Assembly: GCA_902806575.1 (NCBI GenBank) | Contig: CADCXD010000009.1 | Span: 806,001 to 870,000, forward strand | From: Jackrogersella multiformis | Lineage: Eukaryota > Ascomycota > Sordariomycetes > Xylariales > Hypoxylaceae | DNA length: 64,000 bases | Direction: 5' to 3' | Part shown: positions 35,230 to 48,300 of the stretch, piece after piece | Layout: every line of letters starts with the position of its first letter | Numbering within the stretch: position 1 is the stretch's first letter | Program-made: the position numbers and the translations under genes | The notes under the pieces: generated by a model | What the model saw: only the letters and a program-made list of their open reading frames with translations | Told to the model about the DNA's origin: nothing | Databases searched by the model: none

Positions 35230-35826
35230 TCAAACGTCGTGGCCTGCAGCATTATTAGCAAACATTTACATATCGTATATCAGAGGACCATCTAGGAATT
35301 CAACACTTACGGCCAAGCTGCTTGCCGCGCTTCGACACCTCGCGGGCGTGGTACTGCTTGATCTTGGCGAGACGTGCCTCCTCGGCCGCCTCGAGCTCCA
35401 GCTTCTTGACCTCGGCCCGGGCTTCGCGGACGCGGATACGCGCGGACTCTAAGGCGCGGTCGGCGTCGCGCTCCGCCGTCTCGGCCTGCATGACGTGCTC
35501 GCGGGCCTGGACGATGGACGGGTCCATGTCCGGGTTGTTCCCATGGCCGAAGGTGCGCTGGAGCACGCTGCGGTGGTGCGAGGGGGAAGACCCGTCTATG
35601 CATGTGTCGACGGATTAGTGTCTGTTACTCTTCGTGACGCGGTTATAGGGCTGTCGTGAGACATACCTGAGTGCCGCGAGCTGCTGGTTGTGTTGGTGCG
35701 TGTGCTGACCGGCGGAGAGGGGCTGCGGTGGCGCGAGCCGAAGAGGCTGTGCGACTGTCTCTTCTCGGGGACGGGCTGCTCCTGTACGACTTCATCTTCG
35801 GTTTTGCGGCTAGAGAATAGAGGCAT
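35230..35826 (-). CDS. Small conserved-looking coiled-coil protein, function unknown
   Basis: The minus-strand model joins 35667-35826, 35311-35595 and 35230-35243, giving 152 aa. The 71-bp and 67-bp introns (GTATGT to CATAG; GTAAGT to TGCAG) keep phase. The last exon contributes only the codons for RHDV and the stop; reading through the second intron gives a spurious RKC ending. Residues 1-65 are Ser/Arg-rich and likely disordered (KRQSHSLFGSRHRSPSPP). Residues about 80-145 are rich in Ala, Glu, Arg and Lys with heptad-like spacing (AERDADRALESARIR, VKKLELEAAEEARLA), ending KQYHAREVSKRGKQLGRHDV. That arrangement resembles small Pezizomycotina proteins I have seen annotated only as hypothetical. 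No catalytic motif or membrane segment is present. Confidence 0.75.
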
Positions 35827-36580
35827 GTTTATGACTGTGATAATAGATTTAGGTATAAGTTTAAACTATGATATTTGGAATCAATAAGATAAGATGCTTG
35901 CGGTAGAAATTGAAATTTCTGGAATATGTATTAATAAGAATGATAGAAATTAAAAACATACAGGAGGGTTTCATCGCTATTTCTACTTCTTCATTTGCTG
36001 TGCAGCGCATCTCGATGGCCGTGACGCAAACCTGTTTCTACTAGGCTGGCGATGGTGATGTATAAGATAGCAGATCACTTGATGACGTATGGAGGTGAGA
36101 TGGGTAACCAATCAAATGGCATGTTTAATAACACCAACCAATAATACGGGATCAATGACGAAAGCGGGCCTATGGGGAACCCTTGAAGTTACCAAGAAAT
36201 GCAGGGACCAACTTAACCAAGCTAAGGTTAGCAAGGGGCAGGGGACTAATTCTGTCATCTCTTCCAGCTCTTCCAGCTCCAGCTCCAGCTCTTCCTCAAT
36301 TCTACCATCACGTCAGAGAATAATAGATACCTTACCCAGGCTTCTAGGCACATAGCCCGGCAGTTGCTGGGACTGGGCTACTTAATCCCAGTCCGATCTG
36401 TCCAACCTGCCAACGTAGGGACGGCATCGAGACAAACATTTGAGAACTTGGCAACACCCTAGGTGTTTACCTCATCATGCATACAGGATCCTTATCTCAA
36501 ATTGCATATCGCAAGAAACTGTGTTATGACAGTTCTCATGATATGTAGTCATCCACTATGTCGGTATTACAAGCGACTTC
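35827..36580. other. Intergenic region
   Basis: No gene is supported. A plus frame at 36089-36355 is kept open mainly by a CTCC/AGCT-rich simple repeat near 36262-36295 that translates to poly-Ser. One CCTAGG element lies near 36460. Confidence 0.5.
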
Positions 36581-37501
36581 TCAATTTATTCTATACGCAC
36601 TATATCGAAGACCATTAGTTCCCAATCTTATGAGGGCGACACCGATAAACTTACTCGTATACAACCTCCAAGCCTTTCCAGAGACAACTTCCGATCCACA
36701 TGCCGGTATTCAACTTTTCCGCATATCGCCGGTCCGAAGTCTTCATGGTGATGAACACCCTGATGGGGCACAATCTTGGGTCTGCCTCTCGCGAGGTCTT
36801 AGAATCTTGGAGCTCCTTCATTAGCTCCGGAGGCCCGGTCATATTCCCTCGCGTTTTACATTCAATGCTAACACATGTCAGCCCCTACATTTCGTTTGTT
36901 TGTTCAGATTGATGAACACACTATGCTGGTATTTCATCTCCAGTCTGTAACAGATGGCTAGCTTCCATCTGAGTTGCTACCGTCTTTCCATGAACCAGGT
37001 CCTGACTCTTTTGCCCTCCGCTCTGTATGGAGTCAATATTTCGCATTGGTAGGCTTTACGGGAGGTCGGGTGACTCACGACAACGACACCATATCCAAAA
37101 CAGCCCGCCCAGCTACCGTCAGAAAATGTGGACCACTTCTTAACACCGTCATGCGCAGCAACCGAAGCGGATTGTGAGTTCAGAACAACTCTCATTCGAA
37201 AATCGAATTCCAATTGCGGAGCCGGGATGGCCATGTGAGGGTAAGGAAATCGCGCCATGACTTCGCAGGCCTCCTTCATTATTTCGCTTGTAATATACTG
37301 TCAGATATAACGGCAAAGAGGTGGTTATTCTGACGATTACCTCTGCGGCTTTGGGCCGGCTGGCTGGAGTGCCTGTTTCTCCATCCATACTCTTTCCACC
37401 GATTCCCATCCGCTGTGTCGTCTCTCCGAGGCTACTTTCATCCACTCATCGGTCACAACCAGCGCCGTGTCCCAATCCGAACCATCCGCTGGGTTAGACA
37501 T
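36581..37501 (-). CDS. Orphan four-exon protein, function unknown
   Basis: The minus-strand model joins 37341-37501, 36981-37286, 36655-36867 and 36581-36599, giving 232 aa. Three independent junctions keep phase: a 54-bp intron (GTAATC to ACAAG, CTGACAG branch), a 113-bp intron (GTAGCA to GTTAG, CTGAC near the acceptor) and a 55-bp intron (GTAAGT to ATATAG, AACTAATG branch). The protein begins MSNPADGSDWDTALVV and is Trp-rich and soluble-looking. The segment KKWSTFSDGSWAGCFGYGVVVV and a later RVFITMKTSD vaguely recall strands of an RNase H fold, but the full acidic set is not visible and I do not claim that function. Reading through the second intron would end the protein after FMERR, and through the third after VVYE. 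The ends of the model are the least certain part. Confidence 0.5.
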
Positions 37502-38743
37502 TGTCGGCGGCAGTTACGCGGTGCCTTGCTATCTCAGGTTGGTATACATCGCTTAGCAACGCAACACCTATGTACCTAAGAGTTCATGGAAAATAAGCAT
37601 TCGATTCCTGAAAATGCTGATTAGGTATAAAGAACAATTTACTACGAGAGAGATGAAAGTCTGGCAATGCGAGTGGTCTACATTTTCTTGTCTCAGATGT
37701 GTAATCGGCGATATGAACAAGTCCGATACTAACGCGGGCTGGCGTGATCGTGCAGATTACCGAGAGTCGGACGAAAGTCAGGCCGCGAGGGGAACGGTAT
37801 TGCACCGAGCCAAATCCTCTATTAGAGGATTTAAGACTACAGGATAGCTGTTTTGGGTGAAAGCGGCATAACACCAGGTATGGCTTTCTGGCTTTAATGA
37901 TACTAGATATGTAGGTAGCCAAGTTGGCGTCCATTTTCGGACCCGAATGAACTGCCTGCCTACCTAAGAGGTAGGTAGGTACTTGGCGGATCGATTTCTA
38001 TTCGGACTTTCGGCGTCCGCTGGGGAATCCATCTTCAGATCCCCGGACTCGCTAGGGATGGATAGAACGATTGATGGTAGAGATCAACCGCTCAACGCGA
38101 CATTTCGGCTTTACTTTCAGACGAGATCTCATGCTAGCAATATATATATACCTATATATGTCTAGGGTCATTCCTTTCGATGAGCTTCATGAGCCACCAT
38201 CGCTCAGGTACTAGACTTTCACGGTTTCGCAGATCTTCAGGGTCACAATCCTATCTAAAACAATTGTCAACTATTCCAAAAGGCGGGGATCACGATGGCT
38301 CCTCTGCCTTAAATTAGGTATGCTTCGAACCGGTAGGTATGTATTCACATATTCTTATGTACTTGCTCGCCTAGCTCTTCTATTTCGATCGCTTACAATA
38401 AACAAACCAAAACATTCCTCGCGATGCGGTTCTAACCAATAGGATATGGTCCCCCGATCCTAAACGTCTGACCCTTGGACCACATATAGTCACAGTTGAG
38501 GGTTCGCGAATTTATTCAACATTTCCTATGTGGTATTTCCCACCACACTTCGCATGCCAATTCTAGACGCTGAATTATGCATCACTCCACCTACTCCCTA
38601 CGATCTGTAACGCTCGAAACCATTTTTCTTGCCATCTTGGGCCATCTAGCCTTGATTAGGTTCTACCGCGGTAATGGTATGGATAATGGATGACAATGAT
38701 GGTTGTGGCTCTGTTCCTTCATGATCCACATCGTCCCGTCTCT
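37502..38743. other. Intergenic region
   Basis: Contains the promoter of the orphan gene and otherwise nothing firm. A 116-codon minus frame at 37584-37934 begins with ATG but has no recognisable motif. A TACCTAAGAGGTAGGTAGG element lies near 37960. Confidence 0.5.
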
Positions 38744-38902
38744 TTAGAGTAGACTGCGCGGCCCGGGATGGGTTTCCTCCATCTCAGATCCTTCAGTAGG
38801 CACGGTCGGAAACGGACACGGCTCCGGAGACGGCGCCCCTGATCGCCGCCCCCGATCTGAGTCCTGGTAGGCGGGCTTGGGAGGCGGGTTTGGCTGACCC
38901 AT
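38744..38902 (-). CDS. Possible Pro-rich microprotein (52 aa)
   Basis: A short ATG-led frame starting MGQPNPPPKPAYQDSDRG in a local GC-rich island, unlike its AT-rich surroundings. It is rich in Pro, Glu, Ser and Arg and ends HPGPRSLL. The sequence just upstream (TGATAACCCTAG) resembles a splice acceptor, so it might be the last exon of a longer gene or follow a leader intron. There is no known family. The composition island is the main support. Confidence 0.35.
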   Translation of the reverse strand: MGQPNPPPKPAYQDSDRGRRSGAPSPEPCPFPTVPTEGSEMEETHPGPRSLL

Positions 38903-39249
38903 AATATCTCTAGGGTTATCAGCAGTATTTAGGTAGATTTTGCTACGAATCTGAAAACGCGATGCTGAAATTGCTTCTTTTTGAGAGTGTGTCGAGACTA
39001 AGGATGGCAGAAGCCTTGTGCAGTGAGTATGACTCTTTGTCGCAGGCAGCAGCCCCCTCGGATCCGGATGTAAATAAAACCAATGACAATGAGTGGTCGA
39101 CGCTGCGAATAAAGGCAGGGAAGTTCAGTCATTAGGCAAACTTGAGGTCTGGCACTGGACTCGATATTATCCTGCGAGCATTATTTTATTGCAACCAGGC
39201 TACTTTTACATGATTACACATTATTATTCCTTCGTGCCATAGGAGTCCT

Positions 39250-41341
39250 CTACGATTGCTCCCGGCGGTCATAATTCACGTTCACATTTACATCTACCTG
39301 ATCCCCCGTCGTCACCCATGGCCTAAGATCGTTGCTGATCTCCATCCAGACCATCGATAGCTGGTGGTCGCACCAGCTGTCCAGCCACACGATACTCTCG
39401 AGCTTCGCCGCGAGCACCTCCTTCTCCACGATGTTCCTCATCCGGCAGTAGTTCTTCAGCGCGTCGACGAAGAACCCGTGCTGGTCGCGGGTCGGCACCG
39501 ACGGCTCCGGCGCCGCGGGGATGCGCACGCACGACCCGACGAAGAGCGACCAGAGCAGGATGTCGGCGTGCAGCTCGTCCTTCGCGGGCCTGCACAAACC
39601 GTCTTGCAGCGAGAGCTCCGCCGCCGCGTACGGGGGAAGGGTTCCTGGCGGCAGCTGCACGGCGTCGCTGCGGCGGATTTGCGATCCGCGAGTCTCGTAG
39701 GCTCGCGGCTGCGAGAAGAGGTCGAGGGTTAGGATCGGGTCGCAGAGAGCGGACATGAGCGAGCCTGCAAGCGCGCGGTGCCTTTGCGCCGAGGGGGGCT
39801 GGCCTCGGATGGCTAGGTGCAGGAACAGGTGCGCGGCGTAGACGAGCACGTCGGACAGGTCGGTCGGCGAGGGGTATCGCGGCTGCCTATCTTCCTCCTC
39901 CTCGTCCGACGGTGGTAACGGTGCGGAGCCGGCTCTCTTCCAGCATTGGCGGGACCGGGACAGCTCCTCCAAGTGGCAGAGCCGCCACTCGACCATGTAG
40001 ATCGAGTCGCTGACCTGGATCCTTTGCCCGTACGTGCTCTCGAGGCTGGCGTAGTCGAAGTCGTTGATGCACTCGGTAATCGAATATAGCAGCTCGAAAA
40101 GCTCGACTGCCTCGCGGTTCATGATGGTTAGGTCCTTAAACCCGAGCGGTTCCATGCTCGACAGCATCGACCGGCTCGTGAACCGGTCGTGCAGGGCTAG
40201 GGACGATGCGAGCTGTGGTATGAAAGGGAAAACGACTGGCTTGTGCGCGGCGGTGGCGTAGGAATAGTCGGCCCTACAGTGATCGGTTAGACGGTATGGA
40301 ACATGCAGGTTAGTTTTGTTGTAGTGGTGCGCTTAGCTAACCATGATATTGATCTTTGCAGGATAGTGCTGTGCTGGAAACCTTCGACGATGCCGCCTCG
40401 GAGATCGATCATCCTCTTTAAGCCACTCATATGCGCCGCGGCAGCATCCAGCGAGCCGATGAATGTCTACACAGCGTCAGTTCAACGAGCGACTGGCCTC
40501 TAGATTAGACAGCTTGTTAGCAACTTACTTCGATATTGACAAGTAGTGAAACGGCGACGACGAGGCCGTCCGAGATGGGTTTACTGTCGTCTTTGCCCTC
40601 TAAATTCAACCGCTCGTTGATGGACTTGACGGCTTCGAAGCGATGGAAATCGATTGTACTCGTATCTGCCCACGCGGCAAACGAGTTGTGCATAGCCGCT
40701 ATCATGGCAATGAAGGCATGGGCAGCGGCTTTGTCAAGTTGAAGCTATCGCGCGTTAACTACAACCACACAGCTACAGAGTAAACAGTCAAACTCACAGC
40801 TTGAATCCAAGTCCCTTCAGGGTTCATCGCGAACGCGTTTGCTAGGAATCCGGAGTAATCTACTTATCGGTCAGTCATCACTCTGTCCTGCGCTGGGCGC
40901 AATGGTCCCGGACGGCCTACATGTATTCAAGTACGTCGGCACACCAGTCCGATCAAACCATCTCTCAACTACCTTTTCCTGCGGCGACAAGCACACTGCC
41001 ATGCAGTATTTCAGCATGCTCTCCGTCAGCGGGGTCTTCTCTATGTGCAGCAGCGTGAAATTCGGCAGCTCCTTTGCGATGCTGACAGCGAGCCAGTTGG
41101 TCTTCTTTAGCTTCCTCTCATGCCTCGATACGACATTCTGCTGGGCCGGTTTGAGCCTGAACTTCGAGGTGTGGTCTTTTTGCGACCTCGACTTCTTCAC
41201 CTGAACCGGCGGCTGGCTGGGCCCGTGAGGTAGCTTTTGCCGCCGGGCGTGGGAGCGCACCTTTCGCCGTGTCTCGTCATCGCGTGCTACGGTGTTAATG
41301 GAGGTGATGAATTGAAAATCAGAGGTCGAGCTCGACGCCAT
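39250..41341 (-). CDS. Fungal-specific transcription-factor-domain protein (PF11951-like), five exons
   Basis: The minus-strand model joins 40921-41341, 40798-40859, 40529-40744, 40342-40466 and 39250-40273, giving 615 aa. All four introns (61, 53, 62 and 68 bp) have GT-AG ends and keep phase; the fourth has a weaker GTTAGC donor but a CTAAC branch. The N-terminus FQFITSINTVARDDETRRKVRSHA style opening and the later MSGLKRMIDLRGGI segment are typical of fungal regulators with the PF11951 domain. No Zn2Cys6 cluster is visible: the N-terminus is basic (KKSRSQKDHTSKF) but lacks the six cysteines. It may therefore act without direct Zn-cluster DNA binding, or may be a diverged member. Target genes are unknown. 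Nothing next to it (eEF3 4 kb away, an orphan upstream) suggests a pathway. Confidence 0.85.
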
Positions 41342-44300
41342 TGCGCGGTGGTGAGAACCTTGTAATAAGTCCGAGTGCGTTCTGATATAGTCCAGTGCTC
41401 GAGGTATTTATACTGTATGGTGATGGTGATATTGCTGACAGGTTCGTAAGCGCCTTGCCTATCTCTAGATATATATGATTGGATTGGATTGTCTTACAGG
41501 ACCTCATACTTAAATTGCAAATAATATTGAATTCTACCAGCTATTCTAATGGGGAGAGAGATTAAGGAAAAAGGCCACAGCCCTGGCGTGAGACGTACGG
41601 GGCATTATCGTGCGCGGTTCCTGGGGTTGTCTAGACACTATCATCGTCGTCTTATGACAAATCTACCTATATCGAACCGCACTCGCGCTGCCCCGACCCC
41701 TTGGTCGACAACTATCAACGAGTCGCAACCGAGGCTGCAAACAGTAAGCCTCAGTGAAAATCGACACGCCGGGGACCGCATCGCGAACCCCCCCCCCCCT
41801 GAAGCCGCTTATGATTCCCGTCATTCCCCAGCCTAGCAGAGTAGCAGAAAAGTTACCGACCCCACGGAAAATGCCGCGCTATAACCCTTTTAAACCTGGC
41901 GCTGGTGTGGAGCTCAGGCGACGCTGGGTCGTGTTGCCCCGAGCTATCAATTTGGGGGGCACTCTGCTCCGCCGCCATTGATCGTCAAGCGAGGTCGAGC
42001 TACGGGGCGAGAATAGGCCCGTCTCAACGAGCTCGACGACGACGAGATCCATAAAAGATCAGTCATTAATAGCAAGGGCTCTGGTATATATCCTGACAGC
42101 GTGGGATGCCGATGACCATTGCATGGTGCATGATATAAATTAATTATTGGTGTTGGGGGCTGTATCGTAGAGCGTATTAGGGTGCTGCATCGTGAATGAT
42201 CTTCTGCAAGCTTCATAGCACGTAGTTAGCTAAGGGTGGTGGTAGAGCTTTCAGTACCTACCTTCTAGACAGGTACCGGTATGCAAGTTCGTCTGATGAC
42301 AGTTCCGAATTCCAGGTAACAGTATGATCTTCCCTCGAAACCCTTACCTTACCGACATAGCGACATGCAAAGTGGACCTGACTTGGACAACCATGTACAG
42401 TCTTTACCGGCCGATATGTGCATCATCCCGGTTCTAGCCAGGGGGTGCACATTGCCCCGAATAGGAAATTCGGAAGGGCTTGTCTAGATCTTGGCAATGA
42501 GCTTCAACACCTCCCGCGATATTTCCCTTCAGTGCAACCCAGACTTCCGTCGTAGACCAACATCGTATCTACTAGTGTACCTTACGTGCTTGCTCCCTCT
42601 TGGCCTACCTATCTCACGATTTGCTGGTCAGCTGTCTTTGCGCCCATTAGTAAATTCTGCGTAAGGTGGCTTTGGGGGTTTTAGGCAGTGAATTATTACT
42701 CATGTAGTCTTCCCGCCCAATATTTCTGGTTAAGGAGACGAGCGGATCGAGTAATTCCGTCCGGCCGACATACGCGAGGTGACAACGTTCGGGTTACCCT
42801 CTCAGTCTTCCTCTCCCCTTCCGTCACCCTCCGGACTTCTGTCCCCAACGTGCATCTACCGTGTTACCAGATCTCGCAGCTACTACTTTAAGCATTGGCC
42901 TTAACGTAGCATCTTGATGCTGCGCCTACATAGTAAAGCAGTCTGATCTCGCATCTCCGAGAAAGGTCTCACTCATGCAAGGAATCTACACTAGATATTC
43001 ACCACCAGCTCTTCTGAGTTGGCAACTCGTTACACTAATATCGTGAGTACTGACCTGCTACTTTGGGAACCCGTACATTGACTAATATATAGTATCTGTC
43101 ACTATCATAGAGTTTCTCACAAGAGAAGGCGATGTATTCTCATTTTCTGAGCTCCAAGGTCCATGTTATTGATCCTGTCTGTGCGCTACGTACTATGTAA
43201 GAGAATTGATATCCCAACGCTACGGTCTTGGATCACGACATATACGTCCATCCGTATGTACATCATACTCGCACTCCTGATGTCCGTGCCAGCTGAGGAC
43301 TTCTCGGTTCCTGTTGATAAGTTACAGCTGCTCACTCATGAGCCTTGGATGCCAAGACTATGAAACAGTTTTCTATGGATCGTCGGTGATTCTGATACCT
43401 ATTATTTTTATTTTCTTCCTTTTGAACTTTTTTTTAGCAGCCAGAATTGGACGAAAATTTCACAAGTGGAACGAGATGTGCTTTCTGAAAGTTACTCTCT
43501 TGAGATCAGGTGCGGAGGTTATCTTCCACAACTCCCTTGCCTGGACCCTGAATCTCCTGTTCGCCAAATGGGGCTATTAAGAGTGTTGTCCGATCACAGG
43601 ATTGGATGGGCTTGAGTTATGGTACAGGGTCTTCGGCATAATAATAACATCATAGTTGCCTCTGCACGCCGCGCAATCCACTCTTGAGTAACTGTGAGAG
43701 TGGAGGCTGTGCTAGTAACATGACTGATCCACCTCTGTCTCTACCTACCCGAGCAATGCGTCAAGTTGTTGACGACTTCTTATAATCCCTATTGAGCTGG
43801 AGTGACATCGTGGGGGGAAGATGGAAGTGGCTGTACCACTTTCACTTCAACAACTCATATTTGGGGGCACTTCTGTGTAGGGATTTGTCTGGCAGCCCTT
43901 GTATGGGTATCTATTCGTCGATCCGACTCGATATAGATACCTATTAAACATGGAAGTGACCTACTGCTTGGATTCTCGAATGTCTACCTTAAGGCTACCG
44001 TTACGGCCAAGGTTTCGAAGGCTCGACTATTCCTTGTATTGTTTAAGTCGGTGATGTTGTGGAGAAGATATTATCATGTTGTGAATGTCACGGAGAAACG
44101 CTCTTATTATCTTGGCTAGGAGTATCATGGCTGTCAATGCTCTTCCATAACATGCGACTCTAGGCGGCTAGATAGAAGCCAAACTAGGTACGCAATATCC
44201 AGGAGGGCAAGCTTATTCTTCAAAAGATGACCTGTCAGGAGGTAAGCAGGGGATCATATATCGTGCTACCGCCGCTGGAATCTCAGTAGCGGGATTGAAT

Positions 44301-45319
44301 TCGATGTCAATTAGTATCTAGATACGAGATGACTAACCAAGGGCCAAGCTTAACTTAAGCTTAATATGCGGCTGAATCTTCTAATCTTGTGCCATAGAAA
44401 GCTCGATAAAAAATATCTCCCTAACGAGAGGAGGTAGTGTCAGTCGGGCTTAGAAGACCGAAATGCGTTTTTGAGGACTAAGTGGGTACTCGAATAGTTG
44501 AGGCTATTCACACCCATATCATAATATCATATATGGTTACCTGGGTAACCTCGTAGATATTTAGACATTAGTCATCTCCTCCACTAGGACATACCTAGGA
44601 TGAAAATACTTGTTAAGATGGCATACACAAAGCTTCTAGGACGGGTGTACTTTTAGGAAAGCGATAGGATCTGTAATGGTTACTCCTGTCTGAGATTGAA
44701 TTGGATTTTGAGTCGTGGCTGGCTCCTTATCAACGGCCATCAAAGAAGTACCAGGCTCTTTCCCTCCCGATGTCATTTAACTTTAAGAATTGAGTCATTT
44801 TTGAGTTTAAACTTAAACATTTAAGGCAAGCATATCCAATCAACCGAATAGGGGTGCATGGTTTGGTAGGCTACTACTACAAGTGCTCTCCGGAAAAAAG
44901 ACTTCTAAAGTTTAAGAGCTAGATCTAGATTCAGCTCCACTACCTAGTAGGAGGCGATGGCAAAAAAAAAAAAAACGTGTCAAGAGGTACGTACCGAAAG
45001 GACCCACTATACTCCGGAGATAGATATGGGTCTTACTAATTAAGGTGAGAAAAAACTTCGAGGGGGGGTCAGGTTGATAAGGCTAAAATTTTAAATCTGC
45101 TGCCATTTGATCTGACTTCGTTCTCACAACTTCAGATAAACAAAATAAGACGCTGGCTTACCGACAACGTTTTCAGCGCCCACGATCGAGGGCATTTCCG
45201 GCAGTTTGCTGCTGGCCCTTCTTCAAGTCTTAGCGACACCCATTTCTTATTTTTTATTTCGATAAGTTGGGTTGTCCTTTTTATCCTGCCTAATCTACCA
45301 AAAACACCCACCGCTCACG
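41342..45319. other. Long intergenic region before eEF3
   Basis: Nearly 4 kb without a supportable gene. Frames up to 95 codons (41549-41836, 43314-43580) have no motif; the second is hydrophobic but does not start at ATG. It includes a C run near 41790, an A run at 44962-44975 and, at the right end, the pyrimidine-rich eEF3 leader. Confidence 0.5.
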
Positions 45320-48300
45320 ATGCCTCACCAGGTGACGCCGCTGATAATGGTGGCCCAATCCGGTGATGCCCCTCCCCCGCCCTCACAACAAGATATCTCG
45401 TCATTCCTTAATACCATATTCACTGCCAAGACGTCCGCCGCTTCCGTCGATGCCTGCTATGGACTTTGTGAAATCCTACTCAACACCGTTGGCTTTCGCG
45501 GCCTACAAGAATATGGCATCCTGACAGAACTTAAAAAGGCCGCATCTGACAAGAAGAGTGGTCTGCGACGGGAGGGTGCCCAGAATCTTTTAGGTGCCCT
45601 CTTCGAGAAGTTCCCATCCCGACAGCCGTCAAGTGAAGTCCTTTTCCTGCTCCATGATGGCGGCCTCATGCCATGCGCTTTAGACGCTCTAGCCGACAAG
45701 GGGTCGGTAGTTCGCGATGCCGCACAATATGGAATCGATGCGCTCTTCGGCTATCTAAGCCCCGAGGCTATGGTCGTTGGCCTGTTGCCAGCTCTCCTTG
45801 CTTACCTATCGAAGAAGACCGGGAAATGGCAGGGCACGGTTGGCGCCTTGAAGTTGATGCAGAGGATGGCCGACAAAGCAAAGTTGGAAATCGGTTGCAC
45901 AAAAGAGCAGGCTCACGAGAAGGATATTCTCAGAGAAGCCATGGGCGCGAAACTTGCTAGTTTGATCCCAATAGTCGAAGGTAATATGCATGATCTCAAG
46001 TCCGAAGTTGAGAAGCAAGCTCTTATTACGATGCAATCGCTCACGACTTTGCTGTCTAACGACGACGTTGCCCCCAGGATCCCCCTCCTTGTCGACACAA
46101 TGCACCATCCTTCTACTCAAACTCTTCAGAAGGCAATCCACGCTCTTTCGCAGACGACCTTTGTTGCCGAAGTGACTTCTCCTGTTCTTGCCCTTCTTAC
46201 TCCCTTCCTCGAACGGACCCTTAACAATCCCTCTACTGCCCAGGAGGTGTTGCGGCAGACTGTTGTGATCACCGAAAACTTGACCAAGCTAGTTCACGAC
46301 CCTATAGAGGCGCGAACATTCTTGCCAAAACTCCAGCCTGGTGTGAAAAGCGTTGTCGAACGCGCACCCCTTCCGGAGGTGCGTGAATTAGCGACAAGGG
46401 CTTTAGATGTTATGGACAAGGCTATGGGCGATGATAATGCAGTGGTGGAGAGAACCTCTGCAGATGATGTTGCCAAAGTTCTTGACTCTGAGATTAAGAA
46501 GCATAGAGGATTATCAGGCGACCTCGAGTTCTACAAGATCGCTCGCCCTTACATCTGCGAGATGGTGGCCGAGGATGCCAATCATCGCCAGGTTGATCGA
46601 ATTCCCGCCAGAATTGCGCCTTATCTGAAGGATTTGATGCACCAAACTAGTGCTAATGATGCTGTCGCTTCCAGTGTCCTTGAGTTCTATGTTGCTGAGG
46701 ATCACCGCAAGTATGGTGTGCCGGAGAAGGAGGACGATGGCGAGATTGAGATTGTCAATGCAGACTTCTCATTGGCTTATGGCGGCATGCTTCTTCTATC
46801 CCATACCAATCTCCGGCTGTTGAAGGGACACCGATATGGTCTTTGCGGTCGTAACGGCGCTGGCAAGTCTACTCTGATGAAGAGTATTGCTGGTGGCAAG
46901 TTGGAAGGATTCCCGCCACAAGATGTTCTTCGTACTTGTTACGTCGAGCACAACCAAGGAGAGGATGCCGATATCAGCATCCTAGATTTCATGGTCAAAG
47001 ACCCTACGATCGCATCTGAAGGCAGGGAGAGAATCTCCGAGGTCCTGGCTGAGTTCGGCTTTACGGCAGGCCCCGAGGGTAAACAGTTCCAGAAAGTCGG
47101 CTCACTTTCAGGCGGTTGGAAGATGAAGCTCGCTCTTGCTCGAGCAATGCTACAGAGAGCCGATGTTCTGTTACTAGACGAACCTACCAATCACTTGGAC
47201 GTCGCTAACATTGCATGGCTGGAAACATATCTGAAGACCCACACGGATATCACTAGCTTGATCGTTTCCCACGACTCGAGTTTCCTTGATAACGTGACGA
47301 CTGACATCTACCACTATGAGCCCGGAAAGAAACTCGGTCATTTCAAGGGCAACCTCTCCGATTTCGTCAACATCCGCCCCGAGGCAAAGGCCTATTACAC
47401 TCTTTCCGCTTCCAACGTTCAGTTCAAGTTTCCACCTCCAGGCATTTTGAGTGGTGTTAAATCTCAAACGCGAGCTATCATCCGGATGACTGGGGTTTCT
47501 TACCAGTACCCTAAGGCGCCCAAGCCATCCCTCGCCGATGTTTCTTGCCAGCTGTGTCTTTCTTCTCGTGTCGCCGTGATTGGACCCAACGGTGCCGGAA
47601 AGTCGACCTTGATCAAGTTATTGACAGGTGAAGTGGTCCCGACGAGCGGAAGAGTCGAGAAGCACCCCAACCTGCGTATCGGCTATATCAAGCAGCACGC
47701 CCTTGAACACGTCGAGATGCATCTCGAGAAAACGCCAAACCAGTATTTGCAGTGGCGATACGCCAACGGAGACGACCGAGAAGTTTTCCTAAAGCAAACT
47801 CGAATTCTTTCAGACAAGGACCGAGAACAAATGGATAAGAAAATCAACCTTAATGACGGCAAGGGTGATCGACAAGTCGAGGCTCTCGTTGGCCGTCAAA
47901 AGTACAAGAAGACATTCCAATACGAAGTGTAAGTTGGCCGTCGATATATTATTTTGCAATGTACTCTCTAACAATATATAGGAAATGGAAAGCCTGGCTA
48001 CCGAAATATAACTCGCAAGTGTCTCGAGAGACCCTTGTCGAATGGGGCTTCGACAAGCTTATGCAGGAATTCGACGACCACGAGGCATCTCGTGAAGGTC
48101 TTGGCTACCGAGAACTTCAGCCTACGGTCATCTCCAAGCACTTCGAGGATCTTGGCCTTGACCCCGAGATTGCCAACCACAACGAGATTGGTAGCTTGTC
48201 GGGAGGCCAGAAGGTCAAGGTTGTTATTGCCGGTGCAATGTGGAATAACCCACATTTACTTGTGCTTGACGAACCTACCAATTTCTTGGACCGCGACTCT

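Noticed and set aside
36089..36355. Plus frame with a poly-Ser run
   Set aside because: The frame is kept open by a simple repeat and has no conserved part.
37584..37934. 116-codon ATG-led minus frame
   Set aside because: No motif, no splice partner and no composition change from intergenic DNA.
27432..41341. Idea that the run of minus-strand genes is a biosynthetic or conflict-system cluster
   Set aside because: The genes (acyl-CoA ligase, Och1, ubiquitin-like, coiled coil, orphan, regulator) include no synthase, nuclease, NLR or transporter core, and spacings are ordinary.
43314..43580. Hydrophobic 88-codon plus frame resembling a membrane protein
   Set aside because: It does not start with ATG, and the hydrophobic part comes from T-rich low-complexity DNA.
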